Assembly: GCF_029667115.1 (NCBI RefSeq)
Contig: NZ_JARUIU010000002.1
Location: forward strand, 666,972 to 730,971
Reading direction: 5' to 3'
DNA: 64,000 nucleotides
Source of the DNA: Jeotgalibacillus sp. ET6
GTDB taxonomy: Bacteria; Bacillota; Bacilli; Bacillales; Jeotgalibacillaceae
This document shows positions 52,546-61,996 of the stretch, piece after piece (the stretch's first letter is position 1; every line of letters begins with the position of its first letter). Under the pieces are notes generated by a model. The model did no database searches and was not told where the DNA came from. It was given only the letters and a program-made list of their open reading frames with translations. Made by a program: the position numbers and the translations under genes.

Positions 52546-52561
52546 AAAATCAAAAACAGCA

Positions 52562-52576
52562 TATAAAGCGCTTACA
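52562..52576 (+). promoter_or_regulatory. cre-like site upstream of rocG
   Basis: TATAAAGCGCTTACA matches the CcpA cre consensus with two mismatches (the TG at positions 2-3). The glutamate dehydrogenase gene starts at 52711; the orthologue is carbon-repressed in B. subtilis. Confidence 0.4.
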
Positions 52577-52710
52577 ATTTAACAGGTAAGATTGTAAAAG
52601 ACTTATCGACAAACTCATAATTCGTTAGGAAAGCTATCGTTAAAATGTGGCATATGTGTTACAATTATGCCGATTCATACTATTGAAATAAAAGAGGGCG
52701 AACATCAATC

Positions 52711-53955
52711 ATGGCAGAAAATTTAAATCTTTTTACATCCACTCAAGAGGTTATTCGCGAAGCATTAACTAAAATGGGCTACGATGAGCCTGTATACGAA
52801 CTAATGAAAGAGCCGATGCGCTTGCTGACAGTCCGCATGCCTGTTCGAATGGACGATGGATCCACCCGTGTATTCACTGGTTACCGTGCGCAGCATAATG
52901 ATTCTGTTGGACCAACAAAGGGCGGCGTACGCTTTCATCCCGATGTTGATGAGGAAGAAGTAAAAGCCTTGTCAATGTGGATGACATTAAAGTGCGGAAT
53001 TGTGGACTTGCCTTATGGTGGAGGAAAAGGTGGAATTATATGTGATCCTCGCACCATGTCAATGAGAGAACTGGAAAATCTAAGCCGGGCTTATGTACGG
53101 GCAATCAGCCAAATTGTTGGACCGACAAAAGATATCCCCGCTCCCGACGTCTATACCAACTCTCAGATAATGGCCTGGATGATGGATGAGTACAGCCGTA
53201 TAGACGAATTTAATTCGCCTGGTTTTATTACAGGAAAACCAATTGTGCTTGGCGGCTCACAGGGCCGTGAAAAAGCAACAGCGCAAGGTGTGACCATATG
53301 CATTGACCAGGCAGCAAAAAAACGCGGATTGTCTATAAAAGGCGCGCGCGTAGTTGTTCAGGGATTTGGAAATGCAGGAAGCTTCCTGGCTAAATTCATG
53401 CATGACGCAGGAGCAAAAGTCATTGCCATTTCTGATGCCCACGGGGCTATTCACGATCCGGAAGGCCTGGATATCGATTATCTGCTGGATCGGCGTGACA
53501 GCTTTGGCACAGTTACAACGTTATTTGATAATACGCTGACCAATAGTGAACTCCTTGAAATTGAATGCGATATTCTAGTGCCAGCTGCTGTTTCAAATCA
53601 GATCACAGCGGAAAATGTAGACCGTATTAAAGCATCTATTATTGTTGAAGCTGCAAATGGACCTACTACACTGGAAGCCACTAAACGCTTAAACGAACGC
53701 GGCGTCCTGCTCGTTCCGGATGTGCTGGCGAGTTCTGGCGGAGTTACGGTTTCTTATTTTGAATGGGTGCAGAACAACCAGGGATATTATTGGACGGAAG
53801 AAGAAGTAAATGAAAAACTTGAGAAAAAGCTTATTGACGCTTTTAATCAGGTATATGACCTTTCTCAAAGCAGAAGAGTTAATATGCGCCTGGCTGCCTA
53901 CATGGTAGGGGTGCGGAAATCCGCTGAAGCCTCACGATTCCGGGGCTGGGTGTAA
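52711..53955 (+). CDS. rocG: NAD-dependent glutamate dehydrogenase (RocG/GudB)
   Basis: This 414-residue enzyme has the catalytic LPYGGGKGGIICDP, with Lys, then DIPAPDVYTNSQIMAWMMDEY and the nucleotide-binding GFGNAGSFLAKFM. It deaminates glutamate to 2-oxoglutarate plus ammonia, finishing the RocD-RocA path. RocG and GudB cannot be told apart with certainty by sequence; the place next to rocA-rocD favours RocG. The ATG follows AGAGGGCG, with a strong terminator after it. Confidence 0.92.
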   Translation: MAENLNLFTSTQEVIREALTKMGYDEPVYELMKEPMRLLTVRMPVRMDDGSTRVFTGYRAQHNDSVGPTKGGVRFHPDVDEEEVKALSMWMTLKCGIVDLPYGGGKGGIICDPRTMSMRELENLSRAYVRAISQIVGPTKDIPAPDVYTNSQIMAWMMDEYSRIDEFNSPGFITGKPIVLGGSQGREKATAQGVTICIDQAAKKRGLSIKGARVVVQGFGNAGSFLAKFMHDAGAKVIAISDAHGAIHDPEGLDIDYLLDRRDSFGTVTTLFDNTLTNSELLEIECDILVPAAVSNQITAENVDRIKASIIVEAANGPTTLEATKRLNERGVLLVPDVLASSGGVTVSYFEWVQNNQGYYWTEEEVNEKLEKKLIDAFNQVYDLSQSRRVNMRLAAYMVGVRKSAEASRFRGWV

Positions 53956-53965
53956 ACATAATACG

Positions 53966-54002
53966 AAAAGCAGCAGGCATACTGGATGCCTGCTGCTTTT
54001 TT
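53966..54002 (+). terminator. Terminator of rocG
   Basis: AAAAGCAGCAGGCAT pairs with ATGCCTGCTGCTTTT, ending in six Ts. Confidence 0.92.
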
Positions 54003-54040
54003 AGCATGTTAAAAAAGTGATGCTGATTTAACACGCTTGT

Positions 54041-54298
54041 TTAGCTAATTGTGGGTTGTGGGTCCACGTCATTTTCTTTTCGGGTTTTTCGGGACACCTC
54101 TTCGGATGGTTTAAATAGCAATCCGAGGTTTATTAGTCCGGCGATTCCGACTAATCCATAAATCAAACGAGATAATGCAGCATCCTGACCGCCAAAAATC
54201 GCAGCCACTAAATCAAATTGGAAAAAACCAATAAGTCCCCAATTTAAAGCACCAATGATGGTAAGAACTAAAGCAGCACGTTGAATTCCGCTCAACAT
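54041..54298 (-). CDS. yuzA: DUF378 membrane protein (YuzA)
   Basis: This 85-residue protein has two membrane segments and the DUF378 core ALNWGLIGFFQFDLVAAIFGG followed by LSRLIYGLVGIAGL. It matches YuzA. The tail after residue 63 is polar and charged, somewhat longer than usual. The ATG follows GGAGGGG. Function is unknown. It is divergent from the alcohol dehydrogenase gene. Confidence 0.88.
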   Translation of the reverse strand: MLSGIQRAALVLTIIGALNWGLIGFFQFDLVAAIFGGQDAALSRLIYGLVGIAGLINLGLLFKPSEEVSRKTRKENDVDPQPTIS

Positions 54299-54463
54299 CT
54301 TCCCCTCCTTTACTTAAATAGTTGAAGCAGTATTAGTATGGTGAAGACAGGTTAATCTATACTGGTAATTTTCTTTGCAAAATGGAGGACAGTGAGCATC
54401 TTTTTTGCAAACGATCCCTTCATCCACGATAATGAAAAAGAACGTTAAGGAGGCAAAAATTAT

Positions 54464-55627
54464 ATGGAAACCTTTACTTTTTACAACCCAACAAAGCTTA
54501 TATTTGGAAAAGATCAGCTAAATCAATTAAAACAGGAAATTCCCCAATACGGAAAAAATGTCCTGCTTGTCTATGGCGGGGGAAGCATTAAAAAAAATGG
54601 TTTATACGACCAGGTAATTTCGGTGCTTAATGAAACTGGAGCATCCGTTTTTGAACTGTCGGGAGTTGAACCGAATCCACGTCTTACTACAGCTGAAAAA
54701 GGAATTGATATTTGCAAAACAGAAAATATTGACTTTATTTTAGCTGTTGGCGGCGGAAGCGTTATTGACTGTACAAAACTTATTGCAGCAGGTGCGAAAT
54801 ATGATGGTGAAGCATGGGATCTTGTGACCAAAAAAGCAGCTGCAGAAGAGGCGCTTCCATTTGGAACTGTGCTGACGCTGGCAGCAACCGGTTCAGAAAT
54901 GAATGCGGGATCTGTTATCACAAATCTTGAAACACAGGAAAAGTACGGATGGGGCAGCCCGGCAACATTCCCGAAATTCTCAATTTTAGATCCTCAAAAT
55001 ACCTTTACGGTTCCTCAGAATCAAACGGTGTATGGAATTGTAGATATGATGTCTCATTTGTTTGAGCAATACTATCACAATACCTCAAACACACCTGTTC
55101 AGGACCGCTTAATTGAAGGTGTGCTGAAAACGGTTATCGAAACAGGTCCTAAGCTTGTGGATGACCTTGAAAATTATGAACTACGTGAAACCATCCTATA
55201 CAGCGGTACGCTTGCTTTAAATGGCATGCTGCAAATGGGCTATCGCGGCGATTGGGCATCTCATAATATTGAACATGCCGTTTCAGCTGTTTATGATATC
55301 CCTCATGCTGGCGGACTGGCGATTCTATTCCCGAATTGGATGAAGCATAACCTTGAGGTGAATGAAGGCCGCTTTAAGCAAATGGCAATACGCGTATTTG
55401 AAGTAGACCCTGAAGGTAAAAGCGACAAAGAAATCGGTTTGGAAGGAATAGAACGCCTTCGCACTTTCTGGAGCAGCATTGGTGCACCGACGCGTCTTGC
55501 TGATTATGATATCACGGACGAAAAAATTGAGGTTATGGCTGATAAAGCAATGATTAATGGAGAATTTGGCAATTTCAAATCTCTTCATAAAGAAGATGTT
55601 GTAGAAATTTTAACTGCATCACTATAA
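54464..55627 (+). CDS. yugJ: Iron-containing alcohol dehydrogenase (YugJ/YugK, butanol dehydrogenase-like)
   Basis: This 387-residue type III alcohol dehydrogenase has the NAD(P)-binding [11 protein letters not shown] (about residues 93-103) and the metal-binding H residues in the SHLFEQYYH and [22 protein letters not shown] stretches. It reduces aldehydes to alcohols with NAD(P)H. It is close to the YugJ/YugK pair of B. subtilis, and which of the two it corresponds to is uncertain. The ATG follows AAGGAGG. Confidence 0.88.
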   Translation: METFTFYNPTKLIFGKDQLNQLKQEIPQYGKNVLLVYGGGSIKKNGLYDQVISVLNETGASVFELSGVEPNPRLTTAEKGIDICKTENIDFILAVGGGSVIDCTKLIAAGAKYDGEAWDLVTKKAAAEEALPFGTVLTLAATGSEMNAGSVITNLETQEKYGWGSPATFPKFSILDPQNTFTVPQNQTVYGIVDMMSHLFEQYYHNTSNTPVQDRLIEGVLKTVIETGPKLVDDLENYELRETILYSGTLALNGMLQMGYRGDWASHNIEHAVSAVYDIPHAGGLAILFPNWMKHNLEVNEGRFKQMAIRVFEVDPEGKSDKEIGLEGIERLRTFWSSIGAPTRLADYDITDEKIEVMADKAMINGEFGNFKSLHKEDVVEILTASL

Positions 55628-55629
55628 AC

Positions 55630-55667
55630 AAAAAGGGGCTTATTTCTCGAAAATACAGCCCCTTTTT
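55630..55667. terminator. Terminator of the alcohol dehydrogenase gene
   Basis: AAAAAGGGGC pairs with GCCCCTTTTT over an 18-base loop. Confidence 0.85.
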
Positions 55668-55770
55668 GCTAAATTAAAACTGTATCCGTTTTCATTTTTA
55701 ACCTTTCTTGATTCTCGGTCTTACTTTCGATAAAGTGAAGAAAGGAAATACATTTAACGGAGGAAACGAC

Positions 55771-57120
55771 ATGACACATATTCGTTTTGATTATTCTAAT
55801 GCGCTGGACTTCTTTGGAGAACATGAGCTTACATATCTTCAGGATACGGTTAAACAGGCCCATCATGCCCTTCACGAAGGCACGGGTGCAGGCAGCGATT
55901 ATTTAGGCTGGATCGATCTGCCGGTAAACTATGATAAAGAAGAATTTTCACGTATTCAAAAATCGTCTCAAAAAATTAAAAATGACTCAGACGTATTGCT
56001 GGTGGTTGGGATCGGCGGCTCATATCTTGGTGCACGTGCAGCAATTGAAATGCTTAACCACAGCTTTTACAATGCGATTACGAAAGAGCAAAGAAAAACG
56101 CCGCAGGTTATTTTTATTGGAAACAATATTAGTTCCACGTACATGCGCGATGTAATGGATGTACTAGAAGGCAAAGATTTTTCAATTAATGTGATTTCAA
56201 AATCAGGTACAACTACTGAGCCTGCGATTGCTTTTCGTATTTTCCGCAAACTCCTTGAAGAGAAGTACGGCAAAGAGGAAGCGAAAAGCCGCATTTATGC
56301 CACCACGGATCAATCAAAGGGTGCACTAAAAACACTTGCTGATGATGAAGGTTTTGAAACGTTTGTGGTGCCGGATGATGTAGGCGGCCGCTACTCTGTT
56401 CTTACTGCAGTCGGTTTACTCCCAATTGCAGTCAGCGGAGCAGACATTGAAGCCATGATGAAAGGTGCTGCAGATGCACGGGAAGCATACAGTTCTTCAG
56501 AGCTGGAACAAAATGAAGCATATCAGTATGCAGCCATTCGTAATGTCCTTTACAACAAAGGCAAAACCATTGAAATGCTCATTAACTACGAGCCGGGTCT
56601 GCAGTACTTTAACGAATGGTGGAAGCAGCTATTCGGCGAAAGTGAAGGAAAAGACTTAAAGGGGATTTTCCCTTCATCTGCTAATTTTTCAACAGATCTT
56701 CACTCTCTTGGCCAGTATGTTCAGGAGGGTCGCCGTGACTTATTTGAAACTGTCGTTAAAGTAGGGAAGGCGCGTCATGAGTTAACGATTGAGGAAGCTG
56801 AAAGCGATCTTGACGGTTTGAATTATTTAGCTGGAGAAACCGTGGACTTTGTGAACAATAAAGCGTTCCAAGGGACTCTTCTGGCACATAACGATGGCGG
56901 GGTGCCAAACCTCGTAGTTGAAATTCCGGTTATGGATTCATATACGTTTGGCTATCTGGTGTACTTCTTTGAGAAGGCTTGCGCTATGAGCGGATATCTT
57001 CTGGGTGTTAACCCATTTGATCAACCAGGAGTTGAAGCATATAAAGTAAATATGTTTGCCTTACTCGGAAAACCAGGGTTTGAAGAAAAGAAAGCTGAAC
57101 TTGAAAAACGATTAAAATAA
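55771..57120 (+). CDS. pgi: Glucose-6-phosphate isomerase
   Basis: This 449-residue enzyme interconverts glucose 6-phosphate and fructose 6-phosphate. [34 protein letters not shown] and [22 protein letters not shown] segments are typical of the short bacterial PGI. ATG at 55771 follows AACGGAGG; the frame is open to 55708 without a site. A perfect terminator follows. Confidence 0.96.
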   Translation: MTHIRFDYSNALDFFGEHELTYLQDTVKQAHHALHEGTGAGSDYLGWIDLPVNYDKEEFSRIQKSSQKIKNDSDVLLVVGIGGSYLGARAAIEMLNHSFYNAITKEQRKTPQVIFIGNNISSTYMRDVMDVLEGKDFSINVISKSGTTTEPAIAFRIFRKLLEEKYGKEEAKSRIYATTDQSKGALKTLADDEGFETFVVPDDVGGRYSVLTAVGLLPIAVSGADIEAMMKGAADAREAYSSSELEQNEAYQYAAIRNVLYNKGKTIEMLINYEPGLQYFNEWWKQLFGESEGKDLKGIFPSSANFSTDLHSLGQYVQEGRRDLFETVVKVGKARHELTIEEAESDLDGLNYLAGETVDFVNNKAFQGTLLAHNDGGVPNLVVEIPVMDSYTFGYLVYFFEKACAMSGYLLGVNPFDQPGVEAYKVNMFALLGKPGFEEKKAELEKRLK

Positions 57121-57168
57121 AAAATGAGTGGGTTGAAGCTAAGGCTTTCAACTCACTCATTTTTTTTG
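57119..57168 (+). terminator. Terminator of pgi
   Basis: AAATGAGTG(G)GTTGAA pairs with TTCAAC(T)CACTCATTT, followed by Ts. Confidence 0.92.
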
Positions 57169-57218
57169 CATACCTGCAGTAATCTCGGAAAAACTACTAA
57201 AAAAGGATGGTGACGGGC

Positions 57219-57626
57219 ATGATTGAAATTGAATCTTCATTAAACGGTTATGAAACCACATTATATAAACTCGAAACAGCGTTAAAACCCATCGGCTTTT
57301 CTGTAGGTGGAGGCTGGGAATACGATCATGGGTATTTTGATTACCGCTTAGCGAAAGAAGGCTGTTATTACTATGTACGTCTTCCTTTTAAGGCAACTAC
57401 AGGCCTTTTAGATCGGCCAGGTGTTGAAGTAAAAATCGGTGTCCCATTTTTACTTGGCCATCAGTATGAAGATGGAATTGATAAAGATGGAGAAATCGGC
57501 AATATTTCTGCCGCGTTTAATCAATTCCAATCCCCTAAAGATGCTGATTCTGATATCCCTGAAGAGTACCAGGAACAAGGAATTAATATTATCAGGAAAG
57601 CCGAGACAGCTGTTCAGGTTAATTGA
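57219..57626 (+). CDS. yugN: YugN family protein
   Basis: This 135-residue soluble protein matches the YugN family: MIEIESSLNGYETTLYKLETALKPIGFSVGGGWEYDHGYFDY and VPFLLGHQYEDGID are typical. It has no known activity. The ATG at 57219 follows AAAGGATGG; the in-frame ATG at 57207 overlaps that site. As in B. subtilis it lies between pgi and yugO. Its last 13 bases overlap the convergent yugO gene. Confidence 0.85.
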   Translation: MIEIESSLNGYETTLYKLETALKPIGFSVGGGWEYDHGYFDYRLAKEGCYYYVRLPFKATTGLLDRPGVEVKIGVPFLLGHQYEDGIDKDGEIGNISAAFNQFQSPKDADSDIPEEYQEQGINIIRKAETAVQVN

Positions 57627-58363
57627 CTGAGTGAATCTGTCAGAGCCCTGCCAACAGTTGCGTGGGACTCAACGATCGTGGTTGCACCCGCTTTTTTAGC
57701 TGAATCCACATGCTCATGTGTAAGAAGTTCGACGATACAAGGAATGGTCGGATGCAGCCGCCGGATTGTTAAGAGCGTCAAAACAGTCTGAGCATCGGCG
57801 GCTTCTTCATCCACATGCTGGTTCGCTGTAATAATTACAGCGCTCCCTGTGGAAAGAGAAGCCTTCTTCAATGTGTCAAAATAGTAGGGCTTTCCTTTTA
57901 TAAATTGACAAGGACTTGTCTGAAGCAAAGGATGTTTTTCAAGGGAATCATCAATCAGTACCACCGCTTTTGATGCATATTGCTCAAGAAGCCATGAGGT
58001 CCGGGCATTCCAGCCAATCAAGATAATGTGGTTGCGTCCAGTATAAGAACGGGTCCCGTCTTCAAGAGCCTGCTGACGAATAAAAGCAGAAGAGGCGATT
58101 GTAAAAAAATAACTTGAAATAAGACCAGCACCAAGAAGGATGATTAATACTGTCAGCCAGCGTCCGGCGGCTGAAGCAGGAGCGTAATCACCGTAGCCAA
58201 CCGTAGAAATGGTAATCAGCACCCACCAGGCACCCTCCCAAAAAGTAGGAAACGTAACCGGTTCAATTACATGAATAAAAATACCAAAAACACTGACAAA
58301 CAGGCTGATCAAAATAATTAAATACAACCATTTCGGCAATCGCCAAAGTTTCGCCCAGCTCAT
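57614..58363 (-). CDS. yugO: Two-TM potassium channel with RCK domain (YugO-like)
   Basis: This 249-residue K+ channel subunit has two membrane helices flanking the pore loop and the selectivity filter TISTVGYGDYAP. An RCK/TrkA-N cytoplasmic domain follows (HIILIGWNARTSWLLEQY), in which the usual GxGxxG is changed to IGWNAR. It is shorter than the roughly 330-residue B. subtilis YugO. The upstream mstX (Mistic) gene of B. subtilis is absent; a tRNA gene lies there instead. The ATG follows GGGAGGTGATATG. Confidence 0.88.
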   Translation of the reverse strand: MSWAKLWRLPKWLYLIILISLFVSVFGIFIHVIEPVTFPTFWEGAWWVLITISTVGYGDYAPASAAGRWLTVLIILLGAGLISSYFFTIASSAFIRQQALEDGTRSYTGRNHIILIGWNARTSWLLEQYASKAVVLIDDSLEKHPLLQTSPCQFIKGKPYYFDTLKKASLSTGSAVIITANQHVDEEAADAQTVLTLLTIRRLHPTIPCIVELLTHEHVDSAKKAGATTIVESHATVGRALTDSLSQLT

Positions 58364-58421
58364 TCATATCACCTCCCCCTCTAGTGTTGACCACTTTTTC
58401 ATAAAAATTTCAATTCACCCC

Positions 58422-58449
58422 TTGTCAGGTGCAAAATAAAACGTATAAT
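58422..58449 (+). promoter_or_regulatory. Promoter of tRNA-Ala
   Basis: TTGTCA at 58422-58427 and TATAAT at 58444-58449 are 16 bases apart, 18 bases before the tRNA. Confidence 0.75.
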
Positions 58450-58467
58450 ATAATATGTACCGTTCGA

Positions 58468-58539
58468 GGGGCTATAGTTCAGCGGGAGAATGCTTCGCTG
58501 GCAGCGAAGAGGTCAGGGGTTCGAATCCCCTTAGCTCCA
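58468..58539 (+). tRNA. tRNA-Ala (anticodon GGC)
   Basis: A 72-base cloverleaf with acceptor GGGGCTA/TAGCTCC and discriminator A. The D arm begins GTTC, the anticodon stem is CTTCG/CGAAG with loop CTGGCAG (anticodon GGC), and the T arm is AGGGG-TTCGAAT-CCCCT. CCA is not encoded. It reads the Ala codons GCC/GCU. It stands alone with its own promoter and terminator. Confidence 0.95.
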
Positions 58540-58543
58540 TTAA

Positions 58544-58580
58544 AAAAATCCTTTAACCGCACTGGTTAGAGGATTTTTTT
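58544..58580 (+). terminator. Terminator of tRNA-Ala
   Basis: AAATCCTTTAACC pairs with GGTTAGAGGATTT around GCACT, followed by Ts. Confidence 0.9.
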
Positions 58581-58593
58581 CTTAAAAAAGATT

Positions 58594-58760
58594 TTAGTCA
58601 GGAGATTTACGGCTGCAAAATGCTTTCAAGTTTTGTTCTAATTGAGATGTCATTTGGTTCAACGTTTTAATCTGCGCTATATATACTCCGCAATTTTCTA
58701 TGAACCACTTTAAATCAAGGTTTCTCTGTTTTATTTTCTGAATAGTTAATATTTTTAATG
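58594..58760 (-). pseudogene. Possible remnant of a coding sequence
   Basis: An open minus-strand frame ends at 58594-58596 and reads about 50 codons, including KWFIENCGVYIAQIKTLNQM and QLEQNLKAFCSRKSPD. It has no ATG, GTG or TTG until the internal ATG at about 58659, and no ribosome site. The residue mix resembles a helical protein end. It is most likely a gene fragment left by decay; chance cannot be excluded. Confidence 0.3.
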
Positions 58761-58811
58761 TTTGGTTTTATACCTAAATAATTACCAGGCTCAAAGAAAG
58801 GTGGAGATCGA

Positions 58812-59663
58812 ATGAAAAGAATTATACTGTCAACAGAGAGCGGGGCAGATTTACCTGCGGATTTAATAGAAAAGCATCAACTTCAAGTCGTTCCCATGCA
58901 TGTCATCATGGATGGAAAGGATTATCTTGATGGTTCTTTGCCGGTGGAGGAGATCTATAACTACTACAATCGTACAAAAAAAATCCCTTCTACTACCTCC
59001 ACAAATGCCCATGAATATGAAAAGTTTTTTTCGAGGATTAAAGAAGATTATCCGGAATGTGTGATTGTTCATATCGGCTATACCTCAAAAGCCTCATCAT
59101 CCTTTCAAAACGCAGTGATCGCCGCAGAACAATTTCAAGATATTTATTTAATTGATGCTTTGAATGTGACAGGAGGATTGACCGCGATCGTCATGTACGC
59201 AGCCGAGTTAGTGGAAAAAGAACCGATGGTGAAACCTGAGGAACTGATTGAGAATCTAGAGACGGTTATCGGGAAGTCGAGGCTTGCTTTTATACCGGGA
59301 AGCCTGGATTTCTTAAGAGCGGGAGGGCGTGTCAGCAATATTGCTTTTATCGGAGGATCTTTATTAAAGATCAAACCATGCATCGAATTAATTGAAGGGA
59401 AGCTAGTGTCTACAAAAAAATATCGGGGGAAAATGTCTATAGTATCAGAAAAACTTATGAAGGATTATTTAGATGAGTTTACAATTGACCGCAATCAGCT
59501 TTATTTCATGTTCTCAATTGGATTAGATGAACGTATTAAAAACCGGATGGATGAACTGGCCAAAGAGGCAGGGTTCAAGCACGTGAAATGGATACAAGCC
59601 GGTGCAATGATTTCTACTCACTCGGGACCTGGTGGGTTTGGAATCGCAGGGTTGGAAGAATGA
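58812..59663 (+). CDS. DegV family fatty-acid-binding protein
   Basis: This is a 283-residue DegV fold protein. ILSTESGADLPADLIEKHQLQVVPMHV is the N-terminal signature, HIGYTSKASSSFQNAVIA the fatty-acid-binding loop, and FLRAGGRVSNIAFIGGSLLKIKPCIELIEGKL the C-terminal one. Such proteins (FakB) bind fatty acids for the FakA kinase; FakA is not in the window. The ATG follows AAAGGTGGAG. A hairpin like the family head follows the gene. Confidence 0.9.
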   Translation: MKRIILSTESGADLPADLIEKHQLQVVPMHVIMDGKDYLDGSLPVEEIYNYYNRTKKIPSTTSTNAHEYEKFFSRIKEDYPECVIVHIGYTSKASSSFQNAVIAAEQFQDIYLIDALNVTGGLTAIVMYAAELVEKEPMVKPEELIENLETVIGKSRLAFIPGSLDFLRAGGRVSNIAFIGGSLLKIKPCIELIEGKLVSTKKYRGKMSIVSEKLMKDYLDEFTIDRNQLYFMFSIGLDERIKNRMDELAKEAGFKHVKWIQAGAMISTHSGPGGFGIAGLEE

Positions 59664-59710
59664 CGAATAACTCACCAAATCATCTTTTAGAGGTGAAATT
59701 CAATTAGAAA

Positions 59711-59738
59711 GAGGTTGGGACAAATTAGTCCCAGCCTC
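59711..59738 (+). terminator. Solo head-like hairpin after degV
   Basis: GAGGTTGGGAC pairs with GTCCCAGCCTC around AAATTA. It resembles the head of the repeat family (xGGGACA...TGTCCCx) without any body, and serves as a terminator with a modest T run. Confidence 0.75.
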
Positions 59739-59809
59739 TCATTCATTTACGCAAACTTCTACGGGCATCTGTCTGAAGAGGAAAGCGGCCGCATTTGTTT
59801 GCCGTAGAA

Positions 59810-60244
59810 TTATGAAGAAAGATCCTTTATTGCATAATTAAATTTTTTTAAAAGCTGACCGAAGTTTTGCTGCTCATCTTCCTCCCAGTCATGCAGCAGC
59901 TTTGATATTTTATCCAGACGCAGTTTTTTATACTGTGTCAGTTCTTTTAATCCTATTTCAGTAATTCGATAAAAGTAAGCTCGTTTATCGTGGGGAGAGG
60001 GGACTCTCTCGACATATCCTTTTTGCTCCAATGATGCAGCCTGTCTGCTTACCGTTGAAATATCCAACTGCAATTCATTCGATAACGTTTTAACACCTGC
60101 TGCTTCTTCAACTGAAATCTGATGAAGCAAAAGGTAGGCTGAGCGCACCAGGCTGTCATCTTTCCGATTTGAAGCAATGGAAGTGATTCGTCTGACGAGC
60201 ACAGCCATCTCAAGTTCTATTGTAGTTAGTGATTCTTTACTCAT
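59810..60244 (-). CDS. MarR family transcriptional regulator
   Basis: This is a 144-residue MarR winged-helix repressor. Its HTH and wing are KTLSNELQLDISTVSRQAASLEQKGYVERVPSPHDKRAYFYRITEIG. The ATG at 60244 follows GGTGGAGAG; the frame is open further to 60295 without a better site. It is divergent from an EmrB-type pump, and two palindromes lie in the shared promoter region. It probably represses that pump until a drug or toxic ligand releases it. Confidence 0.88.
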   Translation of the reverse strand: MSKESLTTIELEMAVLVRRITSIASNRKDDSLVRSAYLLLHQISVEEAAGVKTLSNELQLDISTVSRQAASLEQKGYVERVPSPHDKRAYFYRITEIGLKELTQYKKLRLDKISKLLHDWEEDEQQNFGQLLKKFNYAIKDLSS

Positions 60245-60304
60245 TTTTCTCTCCACCTTGTCTATTGCTTTTAACACATAATGTTCGTTATTCAAACTAA
60301 TTGC

Positions 60305-60358
60305 TTGAATGACGATTTATTTAGTTGTATTATACAATCATGTACTTGTATGATACAA
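60305..60358 (+). promoter_or_regulatory. Pump promoter with two MarR-type palindromes
   Basis: The palindrome TTGTAT-N-ATACAA occurs at 60325-60337 and 60346-60358, centres 21 bases (two helical turns) apart. A promoter TTGAAT (60305-60310) with TATTAT (60328-60333), 17 bases apart, has its -10 inside the first site. Repression by the divergent MarR protein is the natural reading. Confidence 0.75.
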
Positions 60359-60383
60359 CCATTTTACAGAAAGAAGGAGCTTT

Positions 60384-61811
60384 ATGGCAGAACAGCAATC
60401 AGTAAAAGAAGCGAAGCCGGCGTTTAATAAACTTCCCTTGCTAATTGTCTTAATTTCAGGGGCTTTCGCCGCGATATTAAACCAGACTCTCTTAGCAACG
60501 GCCTTGCCGCATATTATGGAAGATTTAAAACTTGATGCTAATACAGCCCAATGGCTGCAATCTATATTCATGTTAGTCAACGGAATTATGATTCCGATTA
60601 CCGCATTTTTAATTGAACGATTTACAACGCGGGGATTATTTCTTACCGCAATGGGTTTATTCGGATTCGGGACGCTCATTTGTGCTGTCGCACCCGGTTT
60701 TACGGTCTTGATGGCCGGAAGAGTTCTTCAGGCTTCAGGTGCAGGAATCATTATGCCTTTAATGATGACCATTTTATTTTTAATTTATCCAAAAGAAAAA
60801 CGCGGGGCAGCCATGGGAATGTTTGGGTTAGTGATTGCTTTTGCTCCGGCTATAGGTCCGACACTATCCGGCTGGCTTGTGGATCAGTTTCCATGGAGAA
60901 GCTTATTCTATGTAATCTTGCCTATCATACTCATTGATATAGCTGTAGCTTATTTTATTTTGAAAAATATAACCGAACAAAAGTTTCCGAAGCTTGATGT
61001 ATTATCTATTATTTTATCCACATTCGGGTTCGGCGGTTTGCTATATGGTTTTAGTTCAGCAGGCAGCAGTGGCTGGACAACGTGGGAAGTATCTATTTCC
61101 ATGCTGGTTGGTTCTATTGCTCTTGTCTGGTTTATTTTAAGACAGTTAAAGCTTGAACGACCGATTTTGCAATTTAAAGTTTTTCAAAACAAAGTCTTCA
61201 CCATCACCACTATTTTAGGGATGCTGATCTTTATTTCCATGATTGGCGGTGCTGTGATTCTGCCTTTATTTATGCAAAATATGCTTGGGTTTTCTGCTCT
61301 TGATTCCGGGCTTATGCTCTTGCCAGGGGCTTTATTAATGGGCATCATGAGCCCCATTACAGGCAGGCTGTTTGATAAATTCGGCGCGAGATGGCTGTCC
61401 ATTACAGGAATGTCTATTTTAGCGTTATCCACATTTATGTTTACAACCTTAACAGCAGAAACCACCTTCACCTATTTAGCTGTAGTTAACTCATTTAGAA
61501 TGTTCGGAATGGCGATGGTGATGATGCCGGTGACGACTGCGGGATTAAATCAGCTTCCTGCAAGTTTGATTCCACACGGAACAGCGATGAATAATACGAT
61601 GCGCCAGGTAGCAGGGGCTGTGGGAACGGCGCTGCTTGTGACCATCATGACCAGCAGTGCACTTCCTGAACAAGGGGTCCAGGGCCTCGTTCACGGAGTA
61701 AACACTTCCTTTATGGTGGCAGGCATTTCTGCAGTAATAGGGCTCGTACTCGCCTTTTTTATAAAAAGCAACCCGAAACAAGCCAGAGCTGAAAGACAGA
61801 GTGCAACCTAG
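60384..61811 (+). CDS. DHA2 (EmrB/QacA) family MFS multidrug efflux transporter
   Basis: This is a 475-residue, 14-segment drug:H+ antiporter. The start LLIVLISGAFAAILNQTLLATALPHIMEDL and WLQSIFMLVNGIMIPITAFLIERFTTRGLF are typical of the EmrB subfamily. GAAIGPTLSGWLVDQFPWRSLFY-like motif C, here IGPTLSGWLVDQFPWRSLF, is present. It exports toxic compounds. It sits next to a divergent MarR-type repressor with operators in between. The ATG follows AAAGAAGGAG. Confidence 0.9.
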   Translation: MAEQQSVKEAKPAFNKLPLLIVLISGAFAAILNQTLLATALPHIMEDLKLDANTAQWLQSIFMLVNGIMIPITAFLIERFTTRGLFLTAMGLFGFGTLICAVAPGFTVLMAGRVLQASGAGIIMPLMMTILFLIYPKEKRGAAMGMFGLVIAFAPAIGPTLSGWLVDQFPWRSLFYVILPIILIDIAVAYFILKNITEQKFPKLDVLSIILSTFGFGGLLYGFSSAGSSGWTTWEVSISMLVGSIALVWFILRQLKLERPILQFKVFQNKVFTITTILGMLIFISMIGGAVILPLFMQNMLGFSALDSGLMLLPGALLMGIMSPITGRLFDKFGARWLSITGMSILALSTFMFTTLTAETTFTYLAVVNSFRMFGMAMVMMPVTTAGLNQLPASLIPHGTAMNNTMRQVAGAVGTALLVTIMTSSALPEQGVQGLVHGVNTSFMVAGISAVIGLVLAFFIKSNPKQARAERQSAT

Positions 61812-61833
61812 TTACACCCAGACACAATAAAAG

Positions 61834-61891
61834 ATCCGAACAATTAAGCTGAACCTCTAATGAGATTAGGCTTAGTTGTTCGGATTTTTTT
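61834..61891 (+). terminator. Terminator of the DHA2 gene
   Basis: ATCCGAACAA pairs with TTGTTCGGAT, with a second inner helix, followed by a T run. Confidence 0.88.
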
Positions 61892-61996
61892 GATTCATTT
61901 CCAGCTAAATTATAATGGGCAGATTTTTGAGATAGAAGAGCATTATAAAGGATAAAGAATTATTGTATAAGAACAAAGCAGGGTATCAGGGGATTA

